A stretch of 64,000 bases of DNA, taken from positions 1,073,811-1,137,810 of the forward strand of contig NZ_JACIBY010000001.1 of NCBI RefSeq assembly GCF_014195535.1, given 5' to 3'. The notes beneath the pieces were generated by a model. That model worked only from the letters and a program-made list of their open reading frames with translations, was not told the DNA's origin and ran no database searches. The DNA comes from Runella defluvii. GTDB lineage: Bacteria; Bacteroidota; Bacteroidia; Cytophagales; Spirosomataceae. Shown in pieces: positions 1 through 7,313 of this stretch; positions within the stretch are counted from its first letter, which is position 1, and each line of letters opens with the position of its first letter. Made by a program: the position numbers and the translations under genes.

Positions 1-1
1 G

Positions 2-802
2 AAATCGGCGCAATGTTCGTTGACGAGTTATTCGGTGCGGGTAAAAGTAACGGCGCAAAGCACGTTGCAGTCAAGTTTGGGAACGGTTACTTCGGAAGGC
101 AACAACACGTTTTTGATTTCCAACATACCGATTGCGCAAACGGCGAGTTTGACGGTGAAATCGGCAAGCGGTTGTACGTTTGTCAAGCAAGTGGACCGTA
201 CTTTGTGCGACGCTAATCCACCGCAGCAATGCGTTGATAATCCAGCAGGCCCCAACGTGACGATGTGCGAACCTACTTTTACGTATAGTTTACCCAAAGC
301 CAGCAACGGCCGCGTGTGGAGTGTCGTGGGTGGAAACCCGTCGTTTACAACGATTGACAGCACGGGTTTGGTGAAAGGGTTGAATAAAACGGGTACGTAC
401 CGATTTATCTTAACGTCAACGCTTGAAAATTGCGTGGATACGGTAAGCATTACGCGGTTGGCTGCACCGACATTTGGCGTCTTGTTGTCTCCTCCGACCT
501 GTGCGGGCGATAGCGCGAAAAAGGACGGCTATTTGCAAATTACAGGCTTTGACCCAACGGCTACTTTCGGACTTACAGTAGGCGCAACCTACGACGAAAC
601 CGTTGTTCAGCAGCCGATTCCTGCCAATGGAAGGTTGTTGGAAGCGATTGCCAATCCAACGGCGGCGGTTACTTACGCGATTCGAGTAATGACGGTCAAC
701 GGTTGCTTTGCCGAAAAGAAAGTAGTTTTGCAGCCAGTAAACTGTGAATGTCCTGAAATACCTTGTGTACCGTTACAGATGCAACGGAAGCGGAAGAAAT
801 AA
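2..802 (+). CDS. 3' part of a large secreted/surface repeat protein
   Basis: The frame is open from the left edge to the TAA at 800-802, so this is the C-terminal part (about 266 residues) of a gene that begins outside the window; the TTG at 20 is only the first visible start-like codon. The protein is rich in Thr, Ser, Val and Ala, with a beta-strand look and scattered Cys pairs, like the extracellular repeat proteins of Cytophagales (SprB-like adhesins). The end is distinctive: Cys-x-Cys-Pro-x4-Cys-Val-Pro followed by a basic RKRKK tail, instead of the usual type A T9SS sorting domain. Cell-surface location is inferred from composition. Exact function unknown. A strong hairpin terminator follows directly. 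Confidence 0.6.
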   Translation, partial: KSAQCSLTSYSVRVKVTAQSTLQSSLGTVTSEGNNTFLISNIPIAQTASLTVKSASGCTFVKQVDRTLCDANPPQQCVDNPAGPNVTMCEPTFTYSLPKASNGRVWSVVGGNPSFTTIDSTGLVKGLNKTGTYRFILTSTLENCVDTVSITRLAAPTFGVLLSPPTCAGDSAKKDGYLQITGFDPTATFGLTVGATYDETVVQQPIPANGRLLEAIANPTAAVTYAIRVMTVNGCFAEKKVVLQPVNCECPEIPCVPLQMQRKRKK

Positions 803-820
803 AATTAACCTCCCGAAAAA

Positions 821-852
821 ACCTCCCGAAAGTTTTAGAACTTTCGGGAGGT
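821..852. terminator. Bidirectional hairpin between convergent genes
   Basis: Perfect 14-bp stem (acctcccgaaagtt, loop ttag, aactttcgggaggt) lying between the stop of the surface-protein gene and the stop of the convergent pentapeptide gene. A truncated copy of the left arm precedes it at 808-818. The position suits a shared terminator. Confidence 0.8.
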
Positions 853-860
853 TGGTTGAT

Positions 861-1436
861 TTACTTCTCAATTACAATATCATACTTCTCTAGCAACCCC
901 GCCACACCTAAAAGCGAGAATTTCGCTTTTTTGATTTTGTTGGTTTCGGGGTTAATCACGTAGTTGTACGACGACCTAAAATCGGCCTTTTCAAGCAAAG
1001 TACGGTCAAAACTGGCAAGTTCAAGGTTGCAATTGTTGAAAACCGCCTGACTCAAATCACATTCTACAAAATCAACCCCTTGGAGTTGGGTATCTTTAAA
1101 GTGCGTTTTTTTGATTTTTGTCCGAAAAAACGAGGAGTGGTTGAGTTGGCAGCCTTCAAAAGAGAAAGAAAGGCCAAAGCCATTGCAGTTGTCGAATCGT
1201 AGTCCCAAAAGTTTACAATCTTTAAAAATCACCCCATTCAAGGTCGTATTTTTTAGATTTGCCATACTCAAGTTGCAGCCTTTAAATTCGCAGTCGATGA
1301 ATTTTATGCTTGATAAATCGCCGTCCGCAAAAAGGCAATTTTGAAACACACAGCTTTCGTATTCGCCCTTGGGAAGAGGTGTTTCGGTGAAGTTTTGTTT
1401 ATCAAATAATTGGTCTTGTATGTAGCTTTCTTGCAT
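861..1436 (-). CDS. Pentapeptide-repeat protein (Qnr/MfpA-like fold)
   Basis: 191 residues built of consecutive A(D/N)LxX-type pentapeptides (for example CVFQNCLFADGDLSS, DCEFKGCNLSMANLKN, DCDLSQAVFNNCNLELASF) that predict a right-handed quadrilateral beta-helix. Length, Cys-rich repeats and the C-terminal stretch DRTLLEKADFR..NYVINPE..KIKKAKFS resemble chromosomal Qnr-like proteins, dimers known to mimic DNA and protect gyrase; that role here is only inferred. No signal peptide, so cytosolic. The start codon (1434-1436) lies in the first unit of a 66-bp tandem repeat, so its 5' region is entirely repeat DNA. Convergent with the surface-protein gene. Confidence 0.8.
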   Translation of the reverse strand: MQESYIQDQLFDKQNFTETPLPKGEYESCVFQNCLFADGDLSSIKFIDCEFKGCNLSMANLKNTTLNGVIFKDCKLLGLRFDNCNGFGLSFSFEGCQLNHSSFFRTKIKKTHFKDTQLQGVDFVECDLSQAVFNNCNLELASFDRTLLEKADFRSSYNYVINPETNKIKKAKFSLLGVAGLLEKYDIVIEK

Positions 1437-1628
1437 AATGTGGCAGACTTTCCAAGTTTAAAACAGTCGATACTCAAGCTTGGAAAGTCTATGTACTTGC
1501 ATAATGTGGCAGACTTTCCAAGTTTAAAACAGTCGATACTCAAACTTGGAAAGTCCATGTACTTGCATAATGTGGCAGGCTTTCCAAGTTTAAAACAGGA
1601 CGATATTCAAACTTGGAAAGTCCATGTA
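1431..1628. repeat. Three 66-bp tandem repeats with internal inverted arms
   Basis: Units begin at 1431, 1497 and 1563 (ttgcataatgtggcag...). Each holds gactttccaagttt and its complement aaacttggaaagtc about 15-20 bp apart, so each unit can form a hairpin. The third unit is the most diverged. The pentapeptide gene starts inside unit 1. The rest of the intergenic stretch, 1629-1832, shows nothing recognisable. Confidence 0.9.
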
Positions 1629-1832
1629 AAGCTAAATTTCCAAGTTTTGTCCCAAAAATAGACTAAAATCGTATGCCAAAACAATATTCTTATCTGTGAA
1701 AAATATTGGGGTCAATCTGTGGGCAAAAGAAGTTGAAACTCAAATGGGAACTTTACTGCTTTTATCCAACTTAATTTAACATACGGTTCAACGTGTCAAA
1801 GCAGTGATGCAAAGAACCATCAAGAAACGTCC

Positions 1833-2759
1833 TTGTCAAACGTGAAAAATAATTTCTCTCCTTCTTCTTCAGGCTTACTTAGTATGTTGTTTGCGGCATT
1901 TTGCTTCTCGGTTTCGGGGGCTTGTACGCGGGTGTTAGGCAAACACATTAGCTCCGTCGAACTGGTTTTTTTTCGGAACATCATTGGCGTTCTTTTTGTG
2001 TTGTTTAGCGTTTTGCAACGGCCTTTGGTGCAGACGGGAGGAAGGCTGGGATTGCTTGTTTTTCGAGGAATTATCGGAACCTTGGCGCTGTATTTGTTCT
2101 TCTTTGCCGTGACCAAAATAGGTCTGGCCGAAGCCATTACCTACCAGCAATCGTACCCCGTTTTTTTGGCACTAATTGGCGTGTTGTTCTTAAAAGAAAA
2201 ACTATCAACACCCGTTTGGTGGGCTATTTTTATTGGATTTTCGGGCATTTGTTTCATTTTTTTGCCGCAGTTTCACACCGATTTTTTGAGCCTAAAACAC
2301 CACGCCCTCGGTCTTACTAATGCCATCATGACGGCCTTGGCATACATGAGTATTGCGCAGTTGGCGGGGTATTACGACTCCCGCAGCATTGTGCTGTCGT
2401 TTATGCTTTCAGGGATTTTGATGCCAATGCTTTCACTCGGATTGGGTGAAATGGTAGATGCCCCCGAATGGTCGTTTCTCATCGCAAAATACGTGCAACC
2501 TGCGGGTACCGATTGGCTGTGGATTGCGTTGTTAGCAATTTCTGCTTTGTTGGGACAAATCTTTTTGACCAAAGCTTTTACGTATGGTAAATCGGCGGAA
2601 GTGGCGGCTATTGGTTATTCCAATATCGTTTTCTCGGTCATCTTCGGCATTTTTCTTGGCGATGCGCTACCTGCCACGTTGAGCTGGTTTGGGATTGTGT
2701 TAATTATCGTTTCGGGAATATTGATTGCCTTTCAGAAAGGGAAAAAAGTGGCTCACTAG
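1833..2759 (+). CDS. DMT-superfamily (EamA) membrane transporter
   Basis: 308 residues with about ten hydrophobic helices arranged as two EamA repeats: residues ~13-140 (LLSMLFAAFCFSVSGACTRVLGK...) and ~160-300 (ending SWFGIVLIIVSGILIAFQKGKK). Conserved features include the Glu-containing LAEAITYQQSYPVFLALIG segment and LFLKEKLS, typical of drug/metabolite exporters in the inner membrane. Substrate cannot be told. The start is TTG at 1833; GTG at 1842 is an alternative and no in-frame ATG lies nearby. Probably monocistronic; convergent with the next gene, whose stop is 3 bp away. Confidence 0.85.
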   Translation: MSNVKNNFSPSSSGLLSMLFAAFCFSVSGACTRVLGKHISSVELVFFRNIIGVLFVLFSVLQRPLVQTGGRLGLLVFRGIIGTLALYLFFFAVTKIGLAEAITYQQSYPVFLALIGVLFLKEKLSTPVWWAIFIGFSGICFIFLPQFHTDFLSLKHHALGLTNAIMTALAYMSIAQLAGYYDSRSIVLSFMLSGILMPMLSLGLGEMVDAPEWSFLIAKYVQPAGTDWLWIALLAISALLGQIFLTKAFTYGKSAEVAAIGYSNIVFSVIFGIFLGDALPATLSWFGIVLIIVSGILIAFQKGKKVAH

Positions 2760-2762
2760 AAT

Positions 2763-3521
2763 TTACCTCAGCAACGGTTTGGCTTGTAACGCCTGTACCA
2801 ATGAAGCCACCGCAAGTAGCCCATACAACGCCGCGACAACGACAGTGGCTTTGGTGTTTTTGAGTAAATAAAAGGAAAGAATGGGCAACACTTGCAAGGC
2901 GTGCATCCCGATAAAATGAGCAACCCGAAGGTCGCCGACGGTTTTACTCCACCCCAACACAAACAAATTGGAATTGTCGTTGTAAGCACCTACGCTGTGG
3001 TTGAGGCGCGAACCCATCGCAAAGCCCTCAAATGCAAAAATCACAAACAAAAGAATACCCAACCGAATGGCCCATAGATAGTGGAGTGGGAGGGTAGGGA
3101 ACTCCTGCTGCAAGAATAACCAGCCGATGTAAGCCGTGTAAACGGTGGTGGCGCTGGCGGCGATGGCCATCAATCCGTACAATAATGAATAGATTGGGCT
3201 GCTGACGTTGTAGTGCGACAACTGACCTTTGCTTGCCTGAAAGGCAATGTAGAAGAGTTCAAAACCAAGCAATAAAACGGTAGTCCAGTTGAAAAGCGAT
3301 AAGTTAAATTTGGGTAAATAGTAGCAATACCAAGCCATCGTCCATGCGTAAGCTCCAATGGATAAAGCGAATTTCAAAGGTTTGTTCCACGCGTTTACCT
3401 TAAAAACTTGAACTGCAGTCACTTGGCTAAGGACCAAAAAGGCCAACGTCAGTAGGTTGCAGATTAAGCCAAAGTAAAAGAGCGTTTCGTTGCGCGATTT
3501 GAGTTCAGTAAGGAAGTTCAT
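2763..3521 (-). CDS. Conserved seven-helix integral membrane protein, unknown function
   Basis: 252 residues from the ATG at 3521 (MNFLTELKSRNETLF); an upstream frame extension to 3578 is possible but begins with non-conserved sequence. Seven or so hydrophobic segments are visible, with charged loop motifs NAWNKPLKFALSIGAY and the segment HFIGMHALQVLPILSFYLL containing two His that could face the membrane interior. No enzyme motif recognised. A -7 like box (TATTTTTG on the minus strand, 3548-3555) lies 26 nt before this start, which supports it over the longer form. No partner gene in the same operon. Confidence 0.7.
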   Translation of the reverse strand: MNFLTELKSRNETLFYFGLICNLLTLAFLVLSQVTAVQVFKVNAWNKPLKFALSIGAYAWTMAWYCYYLPKFNLSLFNWTTVLLLGFELFYIAFQASKGQLSHYNVSSPIYSLLYGLMAIAASATTVYTAYIGWLFLQQEFPTLPLHYLWAIRLGILLFVIFAFEGFAMGSRLNHSVGAYNDNSNLFVLGWSKTVGDLRVAHFIGMHALQVLPILSFYLLKNTKATVVVAALYGLLAVASLVQALQAKPLLR

Positions 3522-3647
3522 GGGAGTGAAAATGACGTTTTCAATGCCAAAAATACAGCATTTGCCAACGTTAGGCACGTCAATAGGGGTTCAACCAGCA
3601 GATGCTGTCGGGGAAGTGTATTTTTAGGCCGTTGAAACGTGGTGTGC

Positions 3648-4286
3648 TTACGGGTGATTCGTGTCTTTTTTAATAGAAACGACGGGCAGATGAATACGGT
3701 ATTTTTGGGCAATGATTCGGACAAAAATTACTACAACTGCGGCGATGAGTTGGGTAAAACTGGTAGAAAAACCCACTTGAAGCCCCGCATAATACACCAA
3801 TCCGCCCGCAACACAAGCCAAAGCGTAAATATCTTTGCGCAGCAAGAGGGGCACTTCGTTGAGCAATACATCGCGAATGACGCCGCCAATCGACCCCGTG
3901 ACGGTGCCCATGACGATGCACACCCAAAATGGCAAGTCCATGGCAAAACTTTTACTAATCCCCACTGTAGTAAACAGCCCCAAGCCAATGGCGTCGAACA
4001 AAAACAACGCCCGCTGCCACTTGAAAATGCTGTCTTTGAACAAAAGTGCCGCCACCAACGCGACGCCCGTCATAACAAAATAGTGGCTCTCTTGCATCCA
4101 AAATGGTCGAATACCCAGCAACACATCCCTGACTGTACCACCCCCAATGGCCGTAACCAGTCCAATGAGATACGCTCCAAACCAATCCACTTTTTTGTTG
4201 GAAGCAAGTTCGATGCCACTGAGGGCAAAAACAAAGGTGCCAATAAGGTCGATGGAGGTGAGGAGAAGCGTGTTGGGGGGAAGCAT
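3648..4286 (-). CDS. TRIC-type (UPF0126/YicG) cation channel family membrane protein
   Basis: 212 residues, seven predicted helices forming two homologous three-helix repeats. Glycine-rich motifs typical of bacterial TRIC channels are present: LIGLVTAIGGGTVRDVLLG in repeat 1 (about residues 38-57) and MGTVTGSIGGVIRDVLLNE in repeat 2. Family members are trimeric inner-membrane monovalent-cation channels. C-terminus short and charged. The start region (4287-4460) consists of repeat DNA, so the promoter is not obvious. Confidence 0.9.
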   Translation of the reverse strand: MLPPNTLLLTSIDLIGTFVFALSGIELASNKKVDWFGAYLIGLVTAIGGGTVRDVLLGIRPFWMQESHYFVMTGVALVAALLFKDSIFKWQRALFLFDAIGLGLFTTVGISKSFAMDLPFWVCIVMGTVTGSIGGVIRDVLLNEVPLLLRKDIYALACVAGGLVYYAGLQVGFSTSFTQLIAAVVVIFVRIIAQKYRIHLPVVSIKKDTNHP

Positions 4287-4295
4287 TTTTTTAGT

Positions 4296-4460
4296 GTCGA
4301 GTGTCGAGTGCAGAATGTCGAATTTTGTGCTGAGGGTTGTTGAATTGTGCTGAGGGTTGCTGAGTTGTGTTGAGGGTTGCTCACAACCCGATTTGAATTG
4401 TGTTGAGGGTTGCTCACAACCCGATTTGAATTGTGTTGAGGGTTGCTCACAACCCGATTC
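4296..4460. repeat. 33-bp tandem repeats with the GGGTTG..CAACCC palindrome
   Basis: Three near-identical 33-bp units (4363-4395, 4396-4428, 4429-4460) of the form aattgtgttgagggttgctc + acaacccgatttg, preceded by two shorter degenerate units from 4321 and by tgtcgag-type microrepeats from 4296. Each full unit contains the palindrome agggttgctcacaaccc. Fills the gap between the TRIC gene and the small monooxygenase-like gene. Confidence 0.9.
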
Positions 4461-4467
4461 TAACGCA

Positions 4468-4749
4468 CTAAAGTATTCCTTTCTCTAACTCCTTCAAATA
4501 AATGAAATCGGGGGATTTTACGCCTGCTTCTTTTCGGATTTGTACCAATTTAGGAGACTCAAAAAAGGCTTTGGCGTTTTCTAGGCTATTCCAAACGGAG
4601 AAGTGGACGATTTTGTTGGCGTCGTTTTCGTACTTTAAGACTTGGTACGATTGCTCGCCCGCTTCTTTTCGGATGCCTGCGGCCTGGTCAAAAATGGCCT
4701 TCCAAGCATCGTAGTCGGCTACTTCGTGAATGATTAGAACGTATTCCAT
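4468..4749 (-). CDS. ABM-like dimeric alpha-beta barrel protein
   Basis: 93 residues starting MEYVLIIHEVADYDAWKAIFD, the size and beta-alpha-beta-beta-alpha-beta pattern of the antibiotic-biosynthesis-monooxygenase/dimeric ferredoxin-like barrel family. Members are small cytosolic dimers acting as monooxygenases, heme-degrading enzymes or stress proteins; the substrate cannot be inferred. A good promoter sits directly upstream, inside the end of the DUF1772 gene, so it can be transcribed independently although it is the third gene of a same-strand run. Confidence 0.7.
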   Translation of the reverse strand: MEYVLIIHEVADYDAWKAIFDQAAGIRKEAGEQSYQVLKYENDANKIVHFSVWNSLENAKAFFESPKLVQIRKEAGVKSPDFIYLKELEKGIL

Positions 4750-4788
4750 GAGTGAAGATTAAAGGTTGTGGTATGCAGAGTAGATGGT

Positions 4789-4821
4789 CAAATATACCGT
4801 TTAATTTTATTTTGTTCCAAA
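4789..4821 (-). promoter_or_regulatory. Bacteroidota-type promoter for the ABM-like gene
   Basis: On the minus strand: TTTG (4818-4821), a 21-nt spacer, then TATATTTG (4789-4796), matching the TTTG-N19..21-TAnnTTTG consensus of the Bacteroidota primary sigma factor. It is 39 nt from the ATG of the 93-residue gene and overlaps the 3' end of the preceding coding sequence. Confidence 0.7.
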
Positions 4822-5277
4822 AACTGCCGCTAATAGCAAACTCAATAAACCGATAATATTGGCAATTTGACGGTACTGAAAAATGATAAACCATTGTTCT
4901 CGGACGCTTTGCCAGTTCGCAGGAATCGTATGAGCAGACCAGCTATTGATGACATCATTAATTGGTAAACTGCCTTTTAGCGTGAGTAAAATATCGGCAA
5001 CTAAAGCGACAAAAGCGATGCTTGCACAGATAAATAACCAAGTTTTGGGGGTTTGAACGGTGAAAATTACCAGCAACAGATTAGCCAATAACGCGGTGTA
5101 AATCACATATTTGAAATTGGCTCTCATCAATGTATCGGTCAGTTTTCTGATTTCGAGGTACGATTCCGCATTCAGTCCTAACTGTAATTGTTTTAGGGAA
5201 AGAATGTACATAAAAGTTTGGCTTGCAATAATGCTGTACGCCAAAATGGTGATGAAGAGAACGATTTTTGTTGCCAT
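4807..5277 (-). CDS. DUF1772 (anthrone-oxygenase-like) membrane protein
   Basis: 156 residues with four hydrophobic segments (1-30, ~60-80, ~83-105, ~137-155). The motif LPINDVINSW followed by W...R..W..FQYRQ, between the third and fourth helix, is the hallmark of DUF1772, a family distantly related to fungal anthrone oxygenases; most bacterial members are uncharacterised inner-membrane proteins. It lies 14 nt downstream of the DUF4386 gene on the same strand, so the two are very probably co-transcribed. Confidence 0.75.
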   Translation of the reverse strand: MATKIVLFITILAYSIIASQTFMYILSLKQLQLGLNAESYLEIRKLTDTLMRANFKYVIYTALLANLLLVIFTVQTPKTWLFICASIAFVALVADILLTLKGSLPINDVINSWSAHTIPANWQSVREQWFIIFQYRQIANIIGLLSLLLAAVFGTK

Positions 5278-5291
5278 TTTTTGTTGAGTTT

Positions 5292-5993
5292 TTAGATTAA
5301 ATCATTCTTTTTAATGAACATACTGCCGATAATAATGAGCCAAATGAGCCAAAGTGTGCTGCCAAGAAATCCCGCCAAATCCCACACAGGAAAACCGTTG
5401 ATAACGGTTGCAAATAATTCGGCTTGTGCCAAAAAATAAATCACTGAGCTTACTATTCCCAACACATTGACCCATTTTGGCATTAGTTTTAGTTTTGAAA
5501 ATGCGTAGGTCATCATCAATGTCCAGGTAATGGTAAAAAGTTGCCCAAGATGTTCGCCCAAAATCACCCCGCCAAACTGATGAATGGTTTTGAAAGACAC
5601 AATAGCCGCCGCTTTGGTAGCTTCGTCCGTAGCATTCACAAACGTATCGGAAAGAACGGGTACTACAAAAGTCCATCTCAATAAACCAATCATTTGCACC
5701 ACCAATCCAATTATGCCAATCGTGGTAGCTGTGCGAACTGACGGAATTTTATTCTCCAATTTTTGACCCATCATACTATACGCAGGAATCAGCGGCAAAC
5801 CCGTAACGGCAAATGCAAACCAAGTCCAGATTAAAGAATGGCCACCTTCGTAAAATCGTTGTAAAACGCTTGCGGTATCTTTTCTCAAAATATCGGGATA
5901 ATCAAAACTCATGGTGAGCATTGTGTAAGGAATGAGCAATGCAACGGCAGCTATAATCAGTAAAATACCGATTGTTTTTGAATTGTTTTTCAT
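5292..5993 (-). CDS. DUF4386 membrane protein
   Basis: 233 residues, about six to seven membrane helices, starting MKNNSKTIGILLIIAAVALL. The pattern of helices with the conserved GGHSLIWTWFAFAVTGLPLIPA and QFGGVILGEHLGQLFTITWT segments is that of DUF4386, a family of uncharacterised bacterial membrane proteins. First gene of a probable two-gene operon with the DUF1772 gene. Function unknown; the pairing suggests a shared membrane role. The upstream 180 bp contains a structured element rather than a clear promoter. Confidence 0.7.
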   Translation of the reverse strand: MKNNSKTIGILLIIAAVALLIPYTMLTMSFDYPDILRKDTASVLQRFYEGGHSLIWTWFAFAVTGLPLIPAYSMMGQKLENKIPSVRTATTIGIIGLVVQMIGLLRWTFVVPVLSDTFVNATDEATKAAAIVSFKTIHQFGGVILGEHLGQLFTITWTLMMTYAFSKLKLMPKWVNVLGIVSSVIYFLAQAELFATVINGFPVWDLAGFLGSTLWLIWLIIIGSMFIKKNDLI

Positions 5994-6032
5994 GATAAAT
6001 TATTGTTGAAAATATTTTGAAGTTGAATGTTT

Positions 6033-6156
6033 GCAGCCCGACCTGAGTGGAGCTCTTTTTGTGAGGAGGAACGACGAACAAAAAAGCGGGAACACAATTG
6101 AGAAAAAGCGAAGGCTTTTATCGAAAATTGCTCACGAAGTGATGCGGAAAAGCTGC
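6033..6156. other. Structured intergenic element, possibly a mobile or noncoding-RNA repeat
   Basis: GC-richer than its flanks. The ends gcagc (6033-6037) and gctgc (6152-6156) are complementary. Internally gagctctttttgtgagg is followed by gaacgacgaacaaaaaagc, which can pair. This layout (agcccg...gagtgg...tttttgtgaggaacgacgaacaaaaa) resembles intergenic repeats widespread in Flavobacteriia and Cytophagia, possibly related to the Flavo-1 RNA group, but I cannot confirm that. Confidence 0.35.
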
Positions 6157-6177
6157 CCAAATAACTCATATAAATTC

Positions 6178-6633
6178 TTAAAAGAAAAATGAATAACTAA
6201 TGCCTGGTGTTGGATTAATTTTTAAATCGTGGCCTTTAGAAGCGACTGCTATTCCGCCGATGCGTAAGTTAAGACCTTTCCAAACCATCCATCGGAAACC
6301 AGCTTCCATTCCCAACGCATTTTGGTCTTTGTAGTCTAAATTGATGCCTCGTAAATACGAAACGCCTGCATAAAAAGAAGAAGGATTTTCTTTTTTACCA
6401 ACGGGTAAAAACCAAGCAGTAACGCCTGTTTTGATGAATTTTGTGGTAACGCCCGATTCAAAAGCAGTGATGTAATAACCCGCGTGAACCGAAATTTGTT
6501 TGTGACGATATTCAACGCCAATAGAAGGATTTCGGAAACCATTAATGCTGATTTCATTGTTTGAAAAACGGCTTTGCGAGAAAGCGACAGACGATAAAAG
6601 GAGTGCGAATAGTGTAAAAAATACTTGTTTCAT
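6178..6633 (-). CDS. Small outer-membrane beta-barrel-like secreted protein
   Basis: 151 residues from MKQVFFTLFALLLSSVAFSQ, a clear signal peptide cleaved near SFSQ/S; upstream in-frame codons to 6711 are rejected because they precede the signal peptide. The mature part alternates polar and aromatic residues (GVEYRHKQISVHAGYYITAF, GMEAGFRWMVWKGLNLRIGG) and ends in Phe (SYSFFF), as outer-membrane barrels do. Likely a small porin-like or OmpW-type protein; substrate unknown. Lies 9 bp past the Crp/Fnr gene stop region in reverse order, so the regulator gene (upstream on this strand) may be co-transcribed or control it. Confidence 0.6.
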   Translation of the reverse strand: MKQVFFTLFALLLSSVAFSQSRFSNNEISINGFRNPSIGVEYRHKQISVHAGYYITAFESGVTTKFIKTGVTAWFLPVGKKENPSSFYAGVSYLRGINLDYKDQNALGMEAGFRWMVWKGLNLRIGGIAVASKGHDLKINPTPGISYSFFF

Positions 6634-6720
6634 TTTGATTTGCATTTTGATTGTTAATTGATGATGCAAATTTCCTGATTCAAGATTTCTTTCTACTAGA
6701 CAAATGTCCAAAAGCGAAAA

Positions 6721-7284
6721 TCAGCGGATTTTATTTCTAATTCGGCTCAAATGTCGCGGCGTAACGCCCAGCATCGACGCCAAATGTTGCAGCGGAATGT
6801 GTTGCAAAAGGTGCGGTTCGGTTTTGAGAAGTTTTTCGTAGCGTTGTTCGGCAGTAAGCACAATCAAATCGTGACGGCTTGCATCAATGCCACAAATACT
6901 GGCTTCTAACAAACCAATGTAGAAATCCTTGAAAGCTGGAATTTCGGCCACCAACATTTTTAGGTTGGTCTTAGAAATCAAGCTAATGCTGCTGTCTGTC
7001 AATGCTTTTACGTTTTCGAGGGCAGGCTTTTCGCCGATGAAACTATACACCGACGCAAAAAAAGTATTTTCGATAGACACATACGAAGTTACTTCTTCAC
7101 CGTCTTTGATGACGTAGTATTGAAACATTCCACTTTCTACCAAACCGATGTGTCGGCTTATTTTGCCTTCTTCCACCAAAAAATCGTTCTTGCTGAAATG
7201 CCGTAATTCAAAGGCGTTAAGAATTTTTTCAAGGTCTTTTCCTGAAAAACCAAGCGACTCGAAATAGGATTGTACTTTTCGCAT
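6721..7284 (-). CDS. Crp/Fnr-family transcriptional regulator
   Basis: 187 residues: an N-terminal cyclic-nucleotide-binding-like beta-roll (about 15-115; FLVEEGKISRHIGLVESGMFQYYVIKDGEEV) and a C-terminal winged helix-turn-helix with recognition helix in LASMLGVTPRHLSRIRNKI (about 168-187). The phosphate-binding RxA signature of true cAMP receptors is not obvious, so the ligand is unknown, as for most Bacteroidota members. Next to it are the barrel protein and DUF4386/DUF1772 genes downstream and a serine hydrolase upstream; these are plausible targets. Confidence 0.85.
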   Translation of the reverse strand: MRKVQSYFESLGFSGKDLEKILNAFELRHFSKNDFLVEEGKISRHIGLVESGMFQYYVIKDGEEVTSYVSIENTFFASVYSFIGEKPALENVKALTDSSISLISKTNLKMLVAEIPAFKDFYIGLLEASICGIDASRHDLIVLTAEQRYEKLLKTEPHLLQHIPLQHLASMLGVTPRHLSRIRNKIR

Positions 7285-7313
7285 AACTTAAATTTAATGG
7301 GGGAAGTGGTGAA

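Noticed and set aside
1410-1661. Plus-strand open frame with a repeated 22-residue peptide
   Set aside because: Only a by-product of the 66-bp DNA repeat, whose length is a multiple of three.
3639-4343. Long plus-strand frame of 234 codons
   Set aside because: Antisense shadow of the TRIC-channel gene, with improbable composition (Gln/His/Asn rich).
4070-4450. Minus-strand open frame repeating a short peptide (SNPQHNSNRVV)
   Set aside because: Product of the 33-bp DNA repeat and overlapping the TRIC gene in another frame.
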